64,000 bases of DNA from Pseudomonas arsenicoxydans (GCF_900103875.1 NZ_LT629705.1:2489001-2553000), one strand, 5' to 3'. Positions 1 through 10,400 are shown, counted from the first letter of the stretch. Numbers and translations are program-made. Notes: generated from the letters alone by a model not told the origin.

Positions 1-694
1 AGGTTTCCTTCGGATACGCCGCGACGATGACCTGCACCGACTGGCCGATGCCGATCTTCGGGATTGACTGCTCCGGCACGAAGAAGTCGACATAGAGGCT
101 GCTGAGGTCCTGCAGCGTGGCGATCATCGTGCCGCTGGCGACATAGTCGCCGACATCGACCTGGCGAATACCGATGGTGCCGCTGAACGGGGCGAGGATG
201 CGCTTCTTCGCCAGCGAAGCCTTGAGCTGGTTGACCGTGGCCTGATCCTTTTTCATGATCGCCAAGAGTCGGTCGAACTCGCCTTTGGAGATGGCCTGGC
301 TGCCTACCAGTTGGCTGCCGCGGTTGTAATTGACCGTCGACAATCCGAGGTCCGCCATTGCGGTTTCCAGCAACGCCTTTTCCACATCGCTGTCGAGCTG
401 CACGATCGGTTGACCGGCCTTGACCTTCTGCCCTGACTGGAACTGCACATCCGTGACGGTACCGGCAATCTCCAGGCTAAGGTCTACACCTTGCAGTGCC
501 TTCAGCGTGCCGACGGTGGGCAGGCGCGCCTGCCACGGCTGCTCGGTCGCGGTGGCCACGGCGACACTGATCGGCGGTCTCGGCGCGGAAAAGCCTTGAA
601 TCATCGTGTAGATGGAGAAGGCTTTGTAAGCGGCCAGTACCGGCACGATCAGCAGAACAACACCCAACATGATCAGCATGCGGCGACGCAGCAT
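1..694 (-). CDS. RND efflux periplasmic adaptor (HlyD/MexV-like), 3' end outside window
   Basis: The protein is a membrane-fusion adaptor of a tripartite RND pump. It bridges the inner-membrane transporter and the outer-membrane channel in the periplasm. The visible 231 residues start MLRRRMLIMLG, with one N-terminal membrane anchor (about residues 5-25). A lipoyl-like half-motif (GQPIVQLD) follows, then a coiled-coil hairpin, then the second lipoyl half (ILAPFSGTIG) and the start of the beta-barrel. The ATG at 692-694 has an AAGGA ribosome-binding site. The remainder lies beyond position 1. The neighbouring DUF1513/imelysin/di-haem/IcmP order matches what I recall next to mexVW in P. aeruginosa, so a MexV-type adaptor is likely. 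This is family-level recognition; the substrate is unknown. Confidence 0.85.
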   Translation of the reverse strand, partial: MLRRRMLIMLGVVLLIVPVLAAYKAFSIYTMIQGFSAPRPPISVAVATATEQPWQARLPTVGTLKALQGVDLSLEIAGTVTDVQFQSGQKVKAGQPIVQLDSDVEKALLETAMADLGLSTVNYNRGSQLVGSQAISKGEFDRLLAIMKKDQATVNQLKASLAKKRILAPFSGTIGIRQVDVGDYVASGTMIATLQDLSSLYVDFFVPEQSIPKIGIGQSVQVIVAAYPKET

Positions 695-844
695 AGTTCC
701 AGTTCCTTGGAGAAATCAGGTGAGACAGTCCGGCACATTACCCCGAGTCGCCAGGGGTTTCCAACTGGTAGAAGTTACAGGCAAATAGCGTCACGCCCTG
801 TAGCCGCTGCCGAAGGCTGCGCCAGCCGCTACAAGGGTTCGTGT

Positions 845-1957
845 TTAGATGAGATGAAGGTGGTTGTCCCAGAGCCCGGCGGGAAGCTCAAGTGGTTTTG
901 CCACCAAATCTGTCTGACGGCAATCGTAGAACCGGCAGCGGCCCTGACCCGAGGTCACGACAAACCCGTCCGCCACGGCACCCACTCCGGCGCAATCAGG
1001 AAGCGGCGCGTCCAGGCGCACTTCGCCGCTATCCATGTCCCAGATGAAAAAGCGGTTGCCGCGTGGCGCGGTCAAGGCGACCAGCCGCAACTCACTGTGT
1101 ACCGCGACGCTGGCGGTGTAATGCCCCATCGCCTGCAACTGATGCTCAGGCACCGGGAACGCCACGAACGGTTGGCCGGGACGTTTGATCGCTAGCAACT
1201 CAGAAGACTCGTGGGACGGCCCCATGAATTGCTGGCCGGCGACGATGGTGCCGTCGCTGGCGACCCCCAGGTGACGCACGCTGTTCATTTGCTGGGCGAG
1301 GGTCTCCTTGCTCAGCAGCGTGCCGTCGCGTTGCATCAGCACCAGGCTCGGTTCCATGGCATTGAGGTTCATCTCGACCCGGCTTTCAGCCTCGGTGCGA
1401 ATGCCGCCGTTGGCCACCACCAACGTCTCGCCATCGGGCATCCACGACACCTGATGCGGACCGATGCCATGGGTCGAAATCTCGCCACTGTGCACCAATC
1501 GTTCACCCTCGAACTTGTACACACCCAGCAATCCGCGACCCGGATCGGAGGTGTCGTTCTCGGTGGCATACAGCCAGTCACCGCTCTTGTGAATCACCGC
1601 ATGACCATAGAAATGCCGGTTCGGCCGCGATACCACGGTTTGCAGCAGCGCGCCGTCGCGCAGGTCGATCAGGTAACTCTCGGTGCCCGGACGCCGGGCG
1701 ACAAACAGCGCGATCGGCAGTGTCGGGTGGTTGATGATGTCGTGGCAACGCTGGCCAACTCGGGTGGCGAACACCCGGTTGCCGTCCAGCCGATAACCGA
1801 CGGCGTAGTGCTGGCCGTCTGTATCGTCCCGTGCCGAGAGCAGCAGCGGGCTTTTATCCTTTTGCTTGAACAGCGTCCAGCCGCCCAGTGTCACTGCTCC
1901 CAGCAGCAAACTACCTAAAGTCAGAGCCTGACGTCGCAGCATGGCACTCGCCCTCAT
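845..1957 (-). CDS. DUF1513 family periplasmic protein
   Basis: A 370-residue DUF1513 protein, a predicted beta-propeller found with imelysin and di-haem proteins in iron-linked operons. Its biochemical role is unknown. The N-terminus has RRQALTLG followed by a hydrophobic stretch, which resembles a twin-arginine signal. The ATG at 1955-1957 shares its A with the TGA of the upstream imelysin gene, so translation is probably coupled. A second in-frame ATG at 1940-1942 (MLRRQ) has a better GAGG-type RBS and could be the true start. It is probably the last gene of the run that begins with the di-haem gene. The synteny with P. aeruginosa PA4373 is recalled, not searched. Confidence 0.8.
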   Translation of the reverse strand: MRASAMLRRQALTLGSLLLGAVTLGGWTLFKQKDKSPLLLSARDDTDGQHYAVGYRLDGNRVFATRVGQRCHDIINHPTLPIALFVARRPGTESYLIDLRDGALLQTVVSRPNRHFYGHAVIHKSGDWLYATENDTSDPGRGLLGVYKFEGERLVHSGEISTHGIGPHQVSWMPDGETLVVANGGIRTEAESRVEMNLNAMEPSLVLMQRDGTLLSKETLAQQMNSVRHLGVASDGTIVAGQQFMGPSHESSELLAIKRPGQPFVAFPVPEHQLQAMGHYTASVAVHSELRLVALTAPRGNRFFIWDMDSGEVRLDAPLPDCAGVGAVADGFVVTSGQGRCRFYDCRQTDLVAKPLELPAGLWDNHLHLI

Positions 1958-3021
1958 CAGTCACCGTCGTTGGCGTTGAAGCCCAGTTGAATGCCCAGCG
2001 CCTTGGCCAGTTCGCCTTCATGCAGGCGATGGACGACGTTGAGGCTGTCGTAGAGGTCGTTGAGTTGCTGGCGTCCGGCGTCATCGTTGAGCATTTCGCT
2101 CAGCGAACGCTGGTTGCTGGCAAACAGTTTCAGGGACGCGGCGTAAGCGGCATCGATCTTGTCGGCCAACGGCTTTTGCTCGCTCGGCAACAGACCGCGA
2201 AGGCCTTTGTTGTCGACGCCTTCCCACACCGTTTTGGCAGCGGCGAGGCTGGCTTCGAGGCCGGTCAGGGACGACTGGCTGCGCCATGCATCGGCCTGGA
2301 ACGGTTGTGGCACGCCCTTGGTCTGGCGGCCCATTGGCGTACCGAGTTTTTTCTTCAGGGTGTCGAGGGCCGTGACCTGCACACGTAGCAAATCGGCGAT
2401 CGCCTCGTGGGAATCGGCGTAGCGCTGGTTCGGAAACTTGCTCATCTGCGCGAGCATGCCGTCGGTGTTGTTCCAGGTTTTCAGGATCTCTTCGGCCAGT
2501 TGTTTCTGCCGCTCGCCAATCGCTTTCAGCAGCGGGCAGTACTTGGCTTTCTGAGCATCGTTAGCCACGTCCGGCTTGCTGTCGAACAGAATATATTCGT
2601 AGGCGGAAAGGCCCTGCACCACGACGCTGGACTTGGCCAGTTCGGCGGCATCGATCTGCGGCTGCGCGGTGACCAGTTGTTCGACCTGACGGCCCACGAG
2701 GTTTTTCTTGTCCGGCCAGAACTGCACCTGCCAGGCGCGATTGCCTTCGGCCAGCGGCCCGATCAGCAGCGGTTGCAGTTCGGCCCAGGCTTTCTGCGCG
2801 TGCAGGAAGTCGGCGCGGGCGGTGTCGAGGTTTTCCTTGCCTTCGCAGTAGGCGAGGGCGCTGACGGCCAATTGACGGTCGGCTTCAACCCAGCGCGTGT
2901 AGGTCGGCAGGATCACGGACTTGGCAATCGCCGCGGAGGTGACGGCTTGTGGGTCCTGTGGCGAACAGGCGCCCAAGGCTAGCGCTGCAAGGCTGGTGAA
3001 TAACAACTTGGGACGGAACAT
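1957..3021 (-). CDS. Imelysin-family lipoprotein (PA4372-like)
   Basis: A 354-residue imelysin/EfeO-superfamily protein. The N-terminus MFRPKLLFTSLAALALGAC is a lipoprotein signal with the lipobox cysteine at residue 19, so it is probably anchored in an envelope membrane. Imelysins usually carry a GxHxxE motif; the equivalent here reads GLSAYE, so the histidine is missing and metal binding may differ from IcmP. It lies 27 bp downstream of the di-haem gene and overlaps the DUF1513 start. A role in iron handling is inferred from family and context. Confidence 0.82.
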   Translation of the reverse strand: MFRPKLLFTSLAALALGACSPQDPQAVTSAAIAKSVILPTYTRWVEADRQLAVSALAYCEGKENLDTARADFLHAQKAWAELQPLLIGPLAEGNRAWQVQFWPDKKNLVGRQVEQLVTAQPQIDAAELAKSSVVVQGLSAYEYILFDSKPDVANDAQKAKYCPLLKAIGERQKQLAEEILKTWNNTDGMLAQMSKFPNQRYADSHEAIADLLRVQVTALDTLKKKLGTPMGRQTKGVPQPFQADAWRSQSSLTGLEASLAAAKTVWEGVDNKGLRGLLPSEQKPLADKIDAAYAASLKLFASNQRSLSEMLNDDAGRQQLNDLYDSLNVVHRLHEGELAKALGIQLGFNANDGD

Positions 3022-3048
3022 GTCGGGCTCCCGATTCTTTATCAGTGT

Positions 3049-4476
3049 TCAAAGAGAATTCAAAAACGCCAGCAACGCAGCGCGCTGCTCGGCATTGAAA
3101 GACAAAACCTGTTGCTGCGCCGCTTTGGCTTCGCCGCCATGCCAGAGCACGGCTTCGAGCAGGTTGCGGGCGCGGCCGTCATGCAGGAACTGGGTATGGC
3201 CACTGACCGCCTGCGTCAGGCCGACGCCCCACAACGGCGGGGTGCGCCAGTCGCGGCCACTGGCCCGGAATTCGCTGCGGTTGTCGGCCAGACCGTCGCC
3301 CATGTCGTGAAGCAGCAGATCGCTATACGGGCGGATCACTTGATTGGCCAGTTCAGGTTCGGCGGCGTTGGCGGCGGTGGTGTATTTGGGGGTGTGACAG
3401 GACTGGCATCCGGCCTGGAAAAACAGGCTCTTGCCGGCCAGCACTTCGGGCGCGTTGACATCGCGACGGGCCGGAACGGCAAGGTTGCGGCTGTAGAACA
3501 GCACCAGACGCAGGATGTTGTCGCTGACTTCCGGCTCGCCATTCGGGCCATTGCCATTGGGCGCCTGTTTGCACGCGGTTTGCGCATCGGTGCAGTCGTC
3601 GATGGGCCTCAGGCTTGTGGTCAGGCCCATATCGCCGGAAAACGCGTGGACGTTTTGTTGGTTGAGATTCGGTTGCCCGGCCTTCCACCCGAATCGGCCT
3701 AGGACGGTTTTTTGTTGCACGTCATCCCAGACCCGGTTCGGGCGTCCGGCGATGCCGCTTTTGTCCTTGGCCTGGGCTTCGGCGTTAGCCAGGATCGCCT
3801 CGTCGGGAATGGCTTCGAGCAAGCCCAGGCCAATCATTGGTGGCGCGACCCTGGCCGAGAATCGGGTGTCGGGGTGCATCGGGCCATAGCCCAACTGGGA
3901 AATGTTCAGGCTCGGCTTGCGCAATTCGACTTCGGTGCCGTCCTTGAAACGCACCGGGACCGATGTGTAGTCAACACGCACTTTGCCTTCCGGGGCCACG
4001 CCCGGCACGGCCATGTCCTGGAGTTGACCTCCGTAGACCGGCTCCGGAACCACACCCAGCTGCTCGATGAGCTTGGCATAGGCCGGCGCGTCGGGGATCG
4101 ACAAACGCACCAGCATCGACACTGCATTCGGCGCATCAGGCGTGGGCGGATGACCGCGGCCATCCTTGATATGGCAGTTCTGGCAGGCGTTGGTGTTGAA
4201 CAACGGGCCGAGGCCATCGCGAGCGGTGGTGGTCGACGGAGCGATCACCCAGGGGCTGCGGAAGAAACTGTTGCCGACACTGAAGTCCACGCGCCGTGAC
4301 GGCGGCAGGTTGGCAGAGGGCAGGGAAAAGGCGTTCTGATCGGTCTTGCGCACGGTCGCTGCGCCACCGGATCGGGATTCACCGGGTTCGGCCTTGGTAA
4401 AACGCGGGGCGTCATCGCAGGCACTCAGGCCCAGGGCCAGAAACAGTGCGGACAAGCGAAGAAGCAGCGAGGGCAT
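3049..4476 (-). CDS. Di-haem oxidoreductase / peroxidase-like lipoprotein (DUF1111)
   Basis: A 475-residue c-type cytochrome of the di-haem oxidoreductase family, with two CxxCH haem-binding sites: CQNCH near residue 100 and CQSCH near residue 360. The start chosen is ATG 4474-4476 (MPSLLLRLSALF), because it has an AGGA site about 8 nt upstream and opens a clean lipoprotein signal ending LGLSAC. An upstream ATG at 4512 would spoil the signal peptide. It leads the imelysin/DUF1513 run and probably acts in periplasmic electron transfer linked to iron metabolism. The substrate is unknown. Confidence 0.85.
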   Translation of the reverse strand: MPSLLLRLSALFLALGLSACDDAPRFTKAEPGESRSGGAATVRKTDQNAFSLPSANLPPSRRVDFSVGNSFFRSPWVIAPSTTTARDGLGPLFNTNACQNCHIKDGRGHPPTPDAPNAVSMLVRLSIPDAPAYAKLIEQLGVVPEPVYGGQLQDMAVPGVAPEGKVRVDYTSVPVRFKDGTEVELRKPSLNISQLGYGPMHPDTRFSARVAPPMIGLGLLEAIPDEAILANAEAQAKDKSGIAGRPNRVWDDVQQKTVLGRFGWKAGQPNLNQQNVHAFSGDMGLTTSLRPIDDCTDAQTACKQAPNGNGPNGEPEVSDNILRLVLFYSRNLAVPARRDVNAPEVLAGKSLFFQAGCQSCHTPKYTTAANAAEPELANQVIRPYSDLLLHDMGDGLADNRSEFRASGRDWRTPPLWGVGLTQAVSGHTQFLHDGRARNLLEAVLWHGGEAKAAQQQVLSFNAEQRAALLAFLNSL

Positions 4477-4593
4477 CAGACATCCTGCAAGACGAGCAAA
4501 ACAAGGGCGCAAAGTCTAACAGGGCACGGGAGTTTGAATAAGAGGAATTATCGTTTACTTGATGTGGTATAGGATTTTCCCTGAGACCGAGGC

Positions 4594-4695
4594 GCCGCTA
4601 TCGCTGGCAAGCCAGCTCCCACAGGGATTGGTTGTGTACACAGATGCTGCGAACGCCGCGGTACCTGTGGGAGCTGGCTTGCCAGCGATAGGGCC
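4594..4695. repeat. REP doublet (head-to-head pair)
   Basis: Two inverted copies of the fluorescens-group REP core (TGTGGGAGCTGGCTTGCCAG) occupy 4594-4626 and 4664-4695, separated by about 37 bp. They fill the space between the di-haem gene and icmP. This REPIN-like arrangement can fold as one long hairpin. Confidence 0.9.
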
Positions 4696-4722
4696 ATCAG
4701 CATCACCGCAAAAGGCAGGCAT

Positions 4723-4752
4723 GAAAAAGGCGACCCGGAGGTCGCCTTTTTC
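4723..4752 (-). terminator. Rho-independent terminator after icmP
   Basis: A 13-bp stem (GAAAAAGGCGACC with its complement) and a CGGA loop, with A/T runs on both sides. It lies 16 bp beyond the icmP stop. It should end most icmP transcription before the di-haem gene, although it is symmetrical enough to work in both directions. Confidence 0.85.
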
Positions 4753-4767
4753 AGTCGCACGCGTTGA

Positions 4768-6114
4768 TCAGAACTCGTGATCAGCGTTGTCCGGGTTCAG
4801 GTCGCTGATGCCCAGTTTGCCAGCGGCGGCTTCGATCGAACCGGTCTGCTTGACCAGCGAAGCAATCGCGTCGCGCACGATCTGGTTACCGGCGGTGTTG
4901 CCGGCAGCGATCAGTTGGTCGTAGTGCTCACCCTTGTTGGCGTGATCGACCATGACCTGGATCTTGGCTTCGGTCGCGGCCAGGTCGGCTTTCAACGTGG
5001 CGTCGGCGGCCGGGTCGGCCTTGGCCACCAGGGACGACAGGCTTGCGCCGGTCATTTTGGTGCCGTCGACACGGGTGTATTCGCCCAGGTACACGTTACG
5101 AATGCCTTTGGCATCGTAGAAGTGCGAGTTGTGGGTGTTGTCGCTGAAGCAATCCTGTTCGTCTTCCGGGGAGTTGGCTTCCAGGGAAACCTTCATGCGC
5201 TCGCCGGCCAGTTCGCCCAAGGACAGGCTGCCCATGCCGAACAGCATTTTGCGCAGGCCTGTATCAACCGGTTCCGCTTCCAGGGTGGCGCGGTAGTTGT
5301 CGGCCACGTTCGGCTTCCAGTTGCCGACCATTTCTTCCAGGTCGGTGACCAGCAGTTGGGTCACGGCCTTCAGGTAAGCGCGGCGACGATCGTTGTGGCC
5401 GCCGGTGGCACCATTGCCTTCCAGGTAGTCGGAGGCCGGGCGGTTGCCGGCGCCAGGGCCGGTACCGTTCAGGTCCTGGCCCCACAGCAGGAATTCGATG
5501 GCGTGGTAGCCGGTGGCAACGTTGGCTTCCGAGCCGCCCAGCTCGTTGAGGCTGGCGAGTTTTTCCGGGGTGATGTCTTTGACATCGACCTTGTCTTCGC
5601 CGACCTGAACTTCAGTGTTGGCGATAATGTTGGCCGTGGCGCCCGGGTTACCCAGTGCGTGTTCGTAGGTCTTGTCGACATAGTCGATCAGGCCTTCGTC
5701 CAGTGGCCAGGCGTTCACCTGACCTTCCCAGTCGTCGATGATGGTGTTACCGAAGCGGAATACTTCGCTCTGCAGGTACGGAACGCGGGCAGCGACCCAG
5801 GCAGCCCTGGCGGCTTTGAGGGTGTCGGCGTTCGGCTTGGCGAGGAAGGCGTCTACGGCGGTTTGCAGGGTTTTCGCGGTGGATTCGGCATCGCTGTAAA
5901 CGGCGAAGACCATGTCGGCGTAATGCGCGACAACGGCCTTGGCGGCGGCTTCGTCGACTTTACTGGCAGCTGCCGGAGCGGCAGCGGGTGCCGCAGTGCT
6001 GGCAGACGACGTTGGCGCAGGCGCCGCAGCGGTCTTGTCTTTGCCTTCGCCACAACCGGCGAGGGAAATAGCGATGGCCAACAGACTGGCGGTAGCCAGA
6101 GGCATACGAATCAT
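4768..6114 (-). CDS. icmP: Insulin-cleaving metalloproteinase-like imelysin lipoprotein IcmP
   Basis: A 448-residue peptidase-M75/imelysin protein resembling P. aeruginosa IcmP (PA4370). The GxHxxE signature is intact as GYHAIE near residue 200, followed by the conserved LLWGQDL. A lipoprotein signal ends SLAGC, followed by an Ala/Pro/Ser linker. The start at ATG 6112-6114 (MIRMPLATA) has an AGGA site at good spacing; the ATG at 6123 is too close to that site. A Fur-like palindrome lies 56 bp upstream and a terminator follows. Proteolytic activity is known for the P. aeruginosa homologue only; iron regulation here is inferred. Confidence 0.88.
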   Translation of the reverse strand: MIRMPLATASLLAIAISLAGCGEGKDKTAAAPAPTSSASTAAPAAAPAAASKVDEAAAKAVVAHYADMVFAVYSDAESTAKTLQTAVDAFLAKPNADTLKAARAAWVAARVPYLQSEVFRFGNTIIDDWEGQVNAWPLDEGLIDYVDKTYEHALGNPGATANIIANTEVQVGEDKVDVKDITPEKLASLNELGGSEANVATGYHAIEFLLWGQDLNGTGPGAGNRPASDYLEGNGATGGHNDRRRAYLKAVTQLLVTDLEEMVGNWKPNVADNYRATLEAEPVDTGLRKMLFGMGSLSLGELAGERMKVSLEANSPEDEQDCFSDNTHNSHFYDAKGIRNVYLGEYTRVDGTKMTGASLSSLVAKADPAADATLKADLAATEAKIQVMVDHANKGEHYDQLIAAGNTAGNQIVRDAIASLVKQTGSIEAAAGKLGISDLNPDNADHEF

Positions 6115-6169
6115 GGCGAACATCCTGCTTCGAGAGGGTGGAATGGCGCAGCTAGCGCGCAAAGCTGCG

Positions 6170-6196
6170 ACATAATGCAAATCTTTCGCATTATGT
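6170..6196. promoter_or_regulatory. Fur-box-like palindrome upstream of icmP
   Basis: A 27-bp palindrome centred on 6183: perfect 9-bp outer arms ACATAATGC/GCATTATGT with a near-symmetrical core, TGCAAAT-C-TTTCGCA. The 7-1-7 core fits the general form of Pseudomonas Fur sites. The position 56-82 bp before the icmP start fits a promoter operator. Confidence 0.65.
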
Positions 6197-6253
6197 GTAA
6201 AGGGCGCGGTTGGAAATATTTCTTATTCAGACAGGTGTTGTTCATGGACAAAA

Positions 6254-6337
6254 AGATCGCAGCCTCGTTTCACTCGACAGCTCCTACAGGAATCATGAAC
6301 CCCTGTAGGAGCTGTCGAGTGAAACGAGGCTGCGATC
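6254..6337. repeat. Long inverted REP pair
   Basis: Two 36-37 bp near-perfect inverted copies of the REP family containing CTGTCGAGTGAAACGAGGCT sit at 6254-6290 and 6302-6337, separated by an 11-bp loop. They lie between icmP and bifA. The same family recurs at 9081-9126 and 57520-57625. Confidence 0.92.
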
Positions 6338-6346
6338 CTTTATCTT

Positions 6347-8398
6347 CTACAAAATGGCCGCATTGCTGCGTTGCGCCTGTCTGAGGTAGGCGCTCAATTC
6401 CCGTGCCGGCAGGGGCTTGCTGTAGTGATAGCCCTGACCTTCATGGCAGCCTTCGGAAATGATGTAGGCCTCTTGCTCGGCGGTTTCCACGCCTTCGGCA
6501 ATCACCTGCATGCCCAGGCTCTTGCCCAGCTGGATGATCGCCCGAACGATGGTTGCATCGTCGTCGTCATCGAGCAGGTCCTGTACGAAGCTCTTGTCGA
6601 TCTTGATCTTGTCCAGCGGCAGGCTTTTCAGATAACTCAGTGATGAATAACCGGTTCCGAAGTCGTCAATGGCGATCAGTGCACCGGAGCGACGCAGGCT
6701 CAGCAAGTGTTGGGCGGCGGTGCTGATGTCTTCCATCAGGCCGGTTTCGGTCACTTCCAGTTCCAGGCTGCGCGGCGGCAGACGGTACATTTGCAATAGA
6801 TTGTTGACCACCCGTGGCAGCTCGGCGTGGTGCAACTGCACGGTGGACAGGTTCACTGCCATGCGCAAATCGGGGAAGCCCTGATCGTGCCAATCGCGCA
6901 GTTGTTTGCACGCTTGATCCAGCACCCATTCGCCAATGGCAATGATGGTGCCGTTCTGCTCGGCCAGCGGGATGAACAGGTCCGGCGGTACCAGGCCATG
7001 CTCGGGATGCTGCCAGCGTATCAGCGCTTCGACGCCCACCACCCGGTGATCGCGGTAGCTGATCTGCGGTTGGTAGACGAGGTAGAACTGCTCGCGCGCG
7101 AGGGCGTCGCGCAGGTCTTTTTCCAGCTCGCGACGCCTTCGCATTTCGGTATCGACGCTGGCGATGTAGAACTGATAACGGTTGCGCGAGCGGGTTTTGG
7201 CCAGGGTCATGGTCTGCTCGGCCTTTTGCAGCAGCTTCTCGGTGCTGTCACCGTCCTCGGGGAACAGGGTGATGCCGATGGTGGCGCGCAGGCGGATTTC
7301 CTGATGATCGAGGGCGAACGCCGCTTCCAGGTCATCGAGAATGCTTTGTGCCAGTTCGGCGGCTTCGTAAGGTTGCTCGATATCGGCCTGGACCAGGGCG
7401 AACTGGTCGCCACCCAGACGGGCGAGGGCACCAAGACGACCGCTGTGAGCCCGCAGGCGATCGGCCAGGGCCAGCAGCAATTGGTCGCCGGTCTGATAAC
7501 TGAACTGTTCGTTGATGCCTTTGAAATCGTCCAGACCTACCACCAGCACCGCGACCCGACGTTGCAATTTGCCGGCGTCGACCAGGATCTTGTCCAGTTG
7601 CTGCTGCAATTGCTGGCGGTTCGGCAAGCCGGTGAGGAAGTCGTACTGGGCCATGCGCAACAGGCTGTTTTCCGCCTCGTGACGCAGGTGGGTGTTGCGT
7701 TCGATGGATTCGAGCAACTGGTTGGCGGTGTTGATCCAGATCCCCAGTTCGTTCTTTTCGTGGCCTTTAAGCTGCGGAATCTTGTGTTCGCTGGGGCGGT
7801 CCGGGTTGATTTCGGTCAGGTGTTCGATGATGCGCGACAGCGGTTTGGTCAGCAGCCAGTGGTAGACCAGGTACAGCACCAGGCCCATGGCCAGAGCGCG
7901 CAGGACGCCGGAAATGAAGATGATCACCGAGCTGACGATAAATCCTTGGCCGTAGGTGGCGGTGTCGAGGGTGATGCTCAGGTCGCCGTAATATTCGCTG
8001 TAGGGGCCTCGGCCGACGAGTTGGGTGGTGAAGGTGCGTTCCTTGCCGAGGATCAGGTCGGTCAGCCAGCGACTATGCGAATGCTGCAGTTCGCGAGACT
8101 TTTGCGCGAGCATGGCTTCGTTGGGATGGCCGATGGAGGCCTGGCGCACGGCGTCGTCCTGGAACAGGCCTTCGATGACCTGCATGCCCATTTCCCGGTC
8201 CAGGCTGTAGACGGCTTGGGTGGAGGGGTCGCGGAACATGTCGAGGATGCGTTGGGCATCGTTGGCTACGGCCTGGCGTGTTTTATAGGCATCGAAAACG
8301 ATCTGGGCGCAGCTCAAGACTACGCCGACGATCAATGCCGACAGGAGCACGACCCGAAGCAACTTCACCGACAAGCTGTTCTTGAGTTCCAGCTTCAA
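6347..8398 (-). CDS. bifA: c-di-GMP phosphodiesterase BifA (degenerate GGDEF + EAL)
   Basis: A 683-residue inner-membrane protein with a TM segment at about residues 12-32, a periplasmic sensor region, a second TM at about 155-180 and a HAMP-like linker. A degenerate GGDEF domain (GGDQF) and an EAL domain (EALIRW, DDFGTGYSSL) follow. GGDQF plus intact EAL is the BifA pattern, and the N-terminus MKLELKNSLSVKLLRVV matches my recollection of P. aeruginosa BifA. BifA lowers c-di-GMP and controls the biofilm/swarming choice. The start is a TTG (8396-8398) with AAGGA about 8 nt upstream; no ATG fits. Confidence 0.92.
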   Translation of the reverse strand: MKLELKNSLSVKLLRVVLLSALIVGVVLSCAQIVFDAYKTRQAVANDAQRILDMFRDPSTQAVYSLDREMGMQVIEGLFQDDAVRQASIGHPNEAMLAQKSRELQHSHSRWLTDLILGKERTFTTQLVGRGPYSEYYGDLSITLDTATYGQGFIVSSVIIFISGVLRALAMGLVLYLVYHWLLTKPLSRIIEHLTEINPDRPSEHKIPQLKGHEKNELGIWINTANQLLESIERNTHLRHEAENSLLRMAQYDFLTGLPNRQQLQQQLDKILVDAGKLQRRVAVLVVGLDDFKGINEQFSYQTGDQLLLALADRLRAHSGRLGALARLGGDQFALVQADIEQPYEAAELAQSILDDLEAAFALDHQEIRLRATIGITLFPEDGDSTEKLLQKAEQTMTLAKTRSRNRYQFYIASVDTEMRRRRELEKDLRDALAREQFYLVYQPQISYRDHRVVGVEALIRWQHPEHGLVPPDLFIPLAEQNGTIIAIGEWVLDQACKQLRDWHDQGFPDLRMAVNLSTVQLHHAELPRVVNNLLQMYRLPPRSLELEVTETGLMEDISTAAQHLLSLRRSGALIAIDDFGTGYSSLSYLKSLPLDKIKIDKSFVQDLLDDDDDATIVRAIIQLGKSLGMQVIAEGVETAEQEAYIISEGCHEGQGYHYSKPLPARELSAYLRQAQRSNAAIL

Positions 8399-8402
8399 AG
8401 GG

Positions 8403-9193
8403 TTATTCCTTGTTCCGTGCGGGTAGCATCAAGTTGCCATGAGTATTGGCAATCCTGTGATGGCAGTCAAAGGGACATTCAATCACAAGGGGGGTGTCTG
8501 TGGGCTTGGACGATTTGCTGTTGTTTTTGAGTCTTTGCCCTATTTGTACTGTGTCGGTTGTTGGGGCCTTCAACTTGAGCGGGATTGGGATATTTTTCCT
8601 TACTGGTTGATGGTAGCCGGGTATGGCGTTGGGGCAAGGGGCTGAACGCTGGTTTCATTGTCGGAAATTGTCTCTGGGTTTTGGCTGTTTGTCGTGGCGG
8701 CCTTTGGGCCGACCATGTTTTGGGTTGACCGGGTGTATATCCGTTGCTGCGGTAACGGCGACTGGCGGTTTCGCCCTTACGGCGACTCCCTTTGGCAGAC
8801 GCCCCAAAGGAAGCAAAGGTCTTTGCCCCGGCGTCCGGCCCCTCGCTGGGGCTCGGTGTTCCTTCGTTCCGGCATTCATCTGGGGGCATCGCCTCCGGTC
8901 GGCTTCGCTTCGACCTCCTCTCGATGTGTTCGACTTCGTCGAACGGCGCTACGCGCCTGCCCCCCAGATGAACGCCTCCACTCAGCCTTCCGAAGGGGCG
9001 GGTGGATCAAGATCAAGAGCTGCAGGCGAGCTACCGCTCGGCCTGTTGAGTGGTTAGGAGCCTCGGGTGTACACCTTCCCCCTGTAGGAGCTGTCGAGTG
9101 CAACGAGGCTGCGATCTTTTGATCTTGACCTTGGCGGCCCGCCAGCCGATCAATCTCTCTTTCAGATTTACTCATCCCCTGTGGGAGCTGGCC
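8403..9193. other. Gene-free 0.8-kb spacer with a Pseudomonas intergenic repeat
   Basis: I find no convincing gene between bifA and the IS element. From about 8690 to 9055 the sequence resembles a long GC-rich interspersed element I recall from many fluorescens-group genomes, with short palindromes and open frames on both strands that look spurious. It is followed by a REP of the CTGTCGAGTG family at 9081-9126. Membership of a named family cannot be confirmed without a search. Confidence 0.5.
9081..9126. repeat. Single REP copy
   Basis: One copy of the CCTGTAGGAGCTGTCGAGTG family, running into GCTGCGATCTTTTGATCTT. Unlike the pair at 6254-6337 it has no inverted partner nearby. Confidence 0.85.
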
Positions 9194-9264
9194 TGAACTG
9201 GCCTAATGATTTTGGACACCTCAATCGGGCGCTATGATGGCGCCCAAATCTGAGGTGTTTGGAT

Positions 9265-10400
<1,136 letters not shown>

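Noticed and set aside
4777-6384. 535-codon open frame antisense to icmP
   Set aside because: Shadow frame of icmP; composition is a reverse-complement artefact and the start crosses a REP.
8479-8889. Possible small genes in the spacer after bifA
   Set aside because: Overlapping frames on both strands, no RBS, repeat-derived sequence.
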